Below are positions 59,003 to 64,000 of a stretch of DNA of 64,000 nt, piece after piece. The position numbers were made by a program, and so were the translations under genes. The notes beneath the pieces were generated by a model, which saw only the letters and a program-made list of their open reading frames with translations, had not been told where the DNA came from and did not search any database. The DNA comes from Carya illinoinensis (taxonomy: Eukaryota > Streptophyta > Magnoliopsida > Fagales > Juglandaceae). The stretch spans positions 11,255,501 through 11,319,500 of the forward strand of contig NC_056754.1 of NCBI RefSeq assembly GCF_018687715.1, read 5' to 3'. Position 1 is the stretch's first letter. Each line of letters starts with the position of its first letter.

Positions 59003-61836
59003 AAAAACAAATTTCGTCTTCGAAATTTGCAAGATCAACCATCAGCGCCAAGCAGAATACAATATACAACTCAGATTATACTTTAAGAAAATGATACCAT
59101 CAACCAATTCCACATAAGTATGAATAAAGCTCTCCCCAAATATACTCCTATAAGCAATTCCATCACATTTGCACTAATCTCCCAGAGACGCATCACGTCT
59201 AGAACTCTTAAAGTGGCCACATAAACAGAAATCACTACATCCACAAGAATTTCAAAACCGCACCCAAGTAAATTCCAACAATTAGTATCTTTCCACAATA
59301 AACTGTGTTAACCTCAATCAGCTCCTGTGTTATAACCTCCAAACCTTCATTATACACTCTCTTGGTAACCTAATAATCACTTCCAAAATAAACCATCAAT
59401 CAACATAATTTGTACAACCAAATGATTAACTTCTTACTAAAACTTCAAGTCATCACTAATTTTTCAAAATCAGCACAAGATTTAAACACCTAATTATCTC
59501 CAAAATATCACGCTTCCGTGCGCACTCTGATAACTCGCCAAAATGTAAAAAGACTATATCCTCATAAATTAACACCCTTGAGTACAAGCTAACTCTAACA
59601 CCTGGAAGCAAGAAAATCCTTTACCACACTTTGATAGAAAATAAAATCTCCCAAAATCATGAATCATCACTCCTATCCCTCAATTATCTCTAGCTACCTT
59701 AATCAAATCAAAATCATCCCCTAAATTCTGAATATCGTCTAAATTTAGAGATGACTAAACACACTACGAACCACGATTGAATTCACCATAACCTTAATGA
59801 ACTCTTCTTGAAAACTCACTTACCTACTTCCATTCCCATAATCCTAGTAGTAGCACGACTATTTCCTTCAATTGCATACAAAATTAAATCTCAAGATAGG
59901 CCATGCTGTACATATCTCCAATCCATCAAAACTATTGCACTACCCTCCTAACTCCTACTGCTTATTACCTCACGTACCTGTTTAGGCTAATCACCGTTGA
60001 TCCCCAAGCTTCCACTTTCAAGATTTTATTATCCACTACACATTGCGACCCAACAATCTCTCAAGTTAAATAAAAAAATCTATAATTCTCCCAACTGGAC
60101 ACTCAAAACTCCGAAGGAAAGTATAGCCTCAAATTTAAATTCCTGTGTGACCTCAAGTCACAATTAATTCTTGAAGATAGTCTCAACAATAAATGCCAAC
60201 CATCACTCCAATTGGTAACCCACTTCAACTGTACACTCCGATCAACTCACCAAGAACTCGAAGTTAAAATCTATTGAATTTAATACTATCACATCTAACC
60301 CACTTCAGTACTCACCAAAGCCACTTCTCTCAAGCCAAAAAACTAGGATTTGTACTCTCCGAAATCCATAAACCCTCACCACCACTATAAATGGATCTCA
60401 TGTACCCTTAGCTAAGATCAATAATCATTCTAACGTATAAGTGATCCATCACTTCCATTTCCAACATCCGTACCTTATCCTCCAAAATAAACAAAATTTC
60501 ATTTCTCAAAACCTGCATCATCTATTATCCTCAACTCGGTATGAATCAATCTTAAAACTTGTCACTATAACCTCGAGCTATAACAATTATTGCCAACCCA
60601 CATTCCATTGAGTAACACGCTTCGACTGAACGCTCCAATCGATTCACCACTATCACGTGTCAATCTCATACGTCCTTAGCCGAAACCAATATTCATTCCA
60701 ACGTACAAGTAATCCATTACTACTATTTCCATCATCTGGACTTATATCCGCAAATCAACATGAATAATTCCTATATCTGCTTAACTTATACCCTTAACAT
60801 CAGCAAATAGTTATCGCTCAAAGCTTTGTACTGAAAATGACCTTAAACCTGCTAATAATCCGTTCCCAAAAGTCTCAAGAACATAAGGTCTCAACTTCAA
60901 TCGAATTCAATGCCAACAATTAAACTATTGCTTCCAAAACCTCAATGGATCTATATCTTCCGAACCGACAAAAATCATTTCCTAAAATCGATTACTACAA
61001 CCTCGAGTTAACAATAGTCATTTTCTGAACTAAGTCAATATCTACAATCCTCAAAGAAGTATATGAGCTAAATCATTACCTTCCATTCTCAAAGAAATGT
61101 ACCCCAGAAAAATTTCATATTATTAACTAAACTCTGATCAACCCCATTTTAATGGTTGCAAACTAATCACTCTCCAGAGTGGATCAAGCTAGCACCCCAA
61201 GTCTGTAAAATTAAGAACTCAACTCTTATTATAAATTGGTCCTTCAACTTTGCAATTCTAAAACCTTTAATCAAATAAGAATCATCTTCCGGAACTTCTA
61301 AGATCAAGGAACTTACATCCCATAATAGAACAATCGACTCCCAAATCTTTCAAATTCTAAAACATTAATAGATAATAAATCATTTTCTGAAATTCTCAAG
61401 ATTGGTGGTTTTAATCCAAATCATTCACCTTAAAAGCTTGTAAAATCTAAAGCCCCAATTGCCACCAAATTGCTCATCCGAATCAGCGAAATTCAAAACT
61501 TGAAATTTAATTATTTCCCCCAAAGCTTGTCGAACCTAAAACCTTAATTACCAAAATCTTATTTCCTAAAATCTATAAGGCCTCAAACCTTAGATAAAAT
61601 TATCTTAAACCAATCCTTAAAGTTCGTTGAACCTACACTCTCCTATTCTATAGCTTCATTAAATAAATTCTACAAAACCTAAGACCTCAACCATCTTAAG
61701 CGACTTAAAGCTAACTCCCCTCCTTAGTTGCAACTTACATTCCTACTCCCAAGAAATTGCCTGATCCATGTCGTTCCCTTCTAGCCACAATATTATGAAA
61801 GTAACCCACCTTTATAAAACTCAACCCTACTTCACT

Positions 61837-61870
<34 letters not shown>

Positions 61871-62187
61871 CAACGACATTCTCAATAGTACCGTCCTCCT
61901 GCCATAGCACAATCCTCAATCCCACTTTAACTCCGGACAAAACAAAACAAAACAACTTAAAACAAAATAAATAAAACAAATAAACAACATCCTTGCAATT
62001 CAAATAAAATCAAATCAAACCAAACCAAATCAAATGGAATTAAATAAAATAAATTCAAATCAGATAAAATCGAATCAAATAAAGAAAAACAATTCAACTT
62101 AAATAAATTAAAATAATTTTAACACCAGCTTTTAAAACTTTCTGGTACTCCACCTATGGGACGCATGGTTTTACCCAGAGCCGAACC
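59003..62187. other. LARD internal region, unit 2 (non-coding)
   Basis: It is nearly identical to unit 1. I noted single-base differences near 59206, 60234 and 61819, and a T-run of 30 instead of 42 (61839-61868). Confidence 0.85.
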
Positions 62188-62199
62188 GCTCTGATACCA
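62188..62199 (-). other. LARD primer-binding site, unit 2
   Basis: Same 12-mer and same two-base spacing to the LTR as at 56671-56682. Confidence 0.9.
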
Positions 62200-62201
62200 C
62201 C

Positions 62202-64000
62202 TGTGACGCCCCCAAATCTCCACGCCCGAACACGGGGAAATCGAGACGTCCGGATGGTGACAACCCGGGTCACCATCCCATCGACGGGTGCCAAGTGTGT
62301 GCAAAGGCAACAAATGTGCAAAAGGAAACGCAGCGGATAACGAAAGTCATATAACTAAGTACCAGAATTTTTTTCTTAATGTAATACAAGCTGTTTAAAA
62401 CATACGTAAATAAAATATTACAAAAACCCAAATACAGTTTTAAACAAATATAAAACATATCATCAGCAACCCGGCGGAGCCGCATCCTCGGGCTCAGCCT
62501 CCTCCTCCTCATCCTCATCACCTGCACCAAAAGCTACGGAACCACAAATGGTTCCGCAGGTAAGTAAACCCAAACACTACCAGATAAAAACACATAGGAC
62601 TCAAACAATATGCATGAAACATGCCCAATGCACAAAGCCCATAAAACATAATTTTTTTCCACACACGCCAAAAATCCCATTTGGCCCAAAAACATATCCT
62701 TTCCGAAAAACACGCCAAAAGTCACATTTGGCCGCCAAAAGTCCATTTGGCCCAATATCTCGCCAGAAGTCTATCTGGCCCACGCCAAAAGTCCCATTTG
62801 GCCTCACAAACCATTATCCAATTTTAACCGTATACACCATGACCTCCCCTAGGGGTCATCCGCACACTCTGGCTCCAGTGTCACACCGTAGAGTACCACC
62901 ACGCATGTGACACCTGACGAGCGATGCCCAGTTCCGCGCCCCGCGCGTTCGTAGCCAAGCATCCTCTAACCCTCGCCAGCGAAGGGCTACGGAGTCGGTG
63001 AGTAGGGCGATGCCCGGTTCCGCGCCCGGCGCGTTCGTAGCCAAGCATCCCCTAGCCCCGCTCCCGTCATCGCTCTCGACAACTCAGGGGACATCACTCA
63101 GTTTATTCCGCTCCCGAGTGACCAGAGGAGCTCCACCGAGATAATAACCCATCCCGGCTTGGGCTCGTGATACACACGCACCCGCAATACACTTACGCCA
63201 ATACACAGGCTTTTCACATAAATCCACAAACACACGTGCATGCACCATGTAATGCCATAACAATGCATAATAAAATAATCCAACAATCATAAATCAAATA
63301 AACAGGCAACTCCGTCCTCCATCCATCCGACCCCCGAAACTCCTCGGACTCAGTCCGGAATCAACAACCATCAACAGTAAATAATTGAATGAGCAATATA
63401 TATTAAAATCTGAAAATAGAGTTTGGAAAATACTTACAGCGCTATATGGAAATTTTAGAAAACAAGCGGCGTTGCAAACGGCGGAGGAAAAGCAACGTAA
63501 CAGTGTAATTTACACTGTTGCCGTGGGTAATAAATTACCCACTTTCTAATGAGGACAAACCAAAGCTCGGGATTGATAGGGAAGGGTCTTGAGATATTTA
63601 TGAAGCTAAAGGAAACGAGTTTTGGCCGTGGGTGGTGGTGGAAACGGCGGTCGAAGGCCAAAAAGGGGCTGAACGGAGATGAGCTCGTGGGAGCTACTCC
63701 GGCAACGGATCGGGGCCGAAATTAGGTGGGTTAGGTCGGCAAGAGGTAGGGGAAGAAGCTGTGAAGAGATGGTGGCCGAAGGTGGTGCGACGACGCTGGA
63801 ATCGGTGAAAAACCGTGTGGCTTCAAAGGGCTTTTCCGGCCAAACGGCCGGCCGGATGGGGGAGATATTTGGTGGGAAGGTGCGCCGGAGGGAGGGGGTT
63901 CGAACGAGACCGGCGGGGAGCCAAACGGTGGCCGGACGGCGGTGGTCTGGGCTGAAGAAGATTCCGGCGACAGGGGCAAAAACAGAGCAGGTGCAGCGAC
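62202..64000 (-). repeat. LARD LTR 3, cut by the window end
   Basis: The first 1,799 of about 2,305 bp. It follows LTR 2 closely at first. Beyond about 63440 it has clustered substitutions, for example around 63546, 63703, 63778-63798 and 63911-63940. Confidence 0.9.

Larger units (their letters stand above)
51156..64000 (-). mobile_element. Tandem array of a gypsy-derived non-autonomous element (LARD): LTR-internal-LTR-internal-LTR
   Basis: Three LTRs (51156-53460, 56685-58989, 62202 to past the window end) alternate with two internal regions (53461-56684 and 58990-62201). The first two LTRs are both 2,305 bp. Units start 5,529 and 5,517 bp apart; the 12-bp difference equals the poly(T) difference (42 versus 30). 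The minus-strand order is LTR (TGTGACGACCCGC...GGCGTCACA), PBS TGGTATCAGAGC, internal, PPT 'aaggaggggagga', LTR. The internal 3.2 kb has no frame above about 70 codons and no polyprotein. The PPT and LTR junction resembles Tekay/Del-type chromoviruses, so a large retrotransposon derivative is inferred. Confidence 0.9.

Noticed and set aside
1..64000. tRNA, rRNA, snoRNA or miRNA genes
   Set aside because: No cloverleaf with A and B boxes or rRNA-like sequence was noticed on either strand by eye. A covariance-model search would be needed to exclude short ones.

Overview
This window reads as nuclear DNA of a flowering plant, most likely a woody eudicot. The evidence is GT-AG introns, plant gene families (CPSF100, a plastid SLH-domain protein, WAT1-related transporters), and plant repeats: L1-type LINEs with a C-terminal RNase H, Ty1/copia and Ty3/gypsy elements primed by initiator-Met tRNA, hAT and Mutator-like MITEs. 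The repeat families recall Fagales (walnut, pecan or oak relatives), but that is an impression from memory and was not tested. No RNA gene, CRISPR array or prokaryotic feature was seen.

Layout. 1-2808: last six in-window exons of CPSF100 (+), with a LINE tail and a ~370-bp foldback repeat in its introns. 2809-4880: intergenic, with one MITE and a G-box promoter. 4881-10428: a complete ten-exon gene (+, 970 aa) for a chloroplast SLH/coiled-coil protein; its introns carry tiny LINE-tail insertions. 11476-24856: a minus-strand tandem cluster of WAT1-related (EamA) transporters. It holds a dead copy (11.5-13.45 kb), an intact copy of 373 aa (15007-17687), scraps of another dead copy (18.9-20.1 kb) and an intact copy of 368 aa (20954-24856). 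The two intact copies share seven exons with identical phases.

26.6 kb onward is repeat territory. 26600-30758 is an L1-type LINE whose single ORF2 frame has eight premature stops and no frameshift that I could find. It sits inside a block that also occurs, uninterrupted, at 18955-19410. 31684-40262 is a minus-strand copia element split by a 3.1-kb probable solo LTR (33731-36865) and a hAT MITE (32854-33577). About 41.1-45.6 kb is a non-coding LTR-type element with two minisatellites and a Mutator-like MITE. 46.4-51.15 kb is a second, more decayed LINE. It is cut by 51156-64000, a tandem LTR-internal-LTR-internal-LTR array of a non-coding gypsy-derived element (LARD). The array's two complete repeat units differ in length by exactly the size difference of one poly(T) tract.

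The four gene loci have unrelated roles: mRNA 3'-end processing, a plastid membrane or coiled-coil function, and small-molecule transport. They do not form a pathway. I found no convincing new gene system. The notable biology is in genome dynamics: transporter-family birth and death, nested transposition, an apparently young tandem LTR array, and ultra-short LINE insertions with clear target-site duplications.
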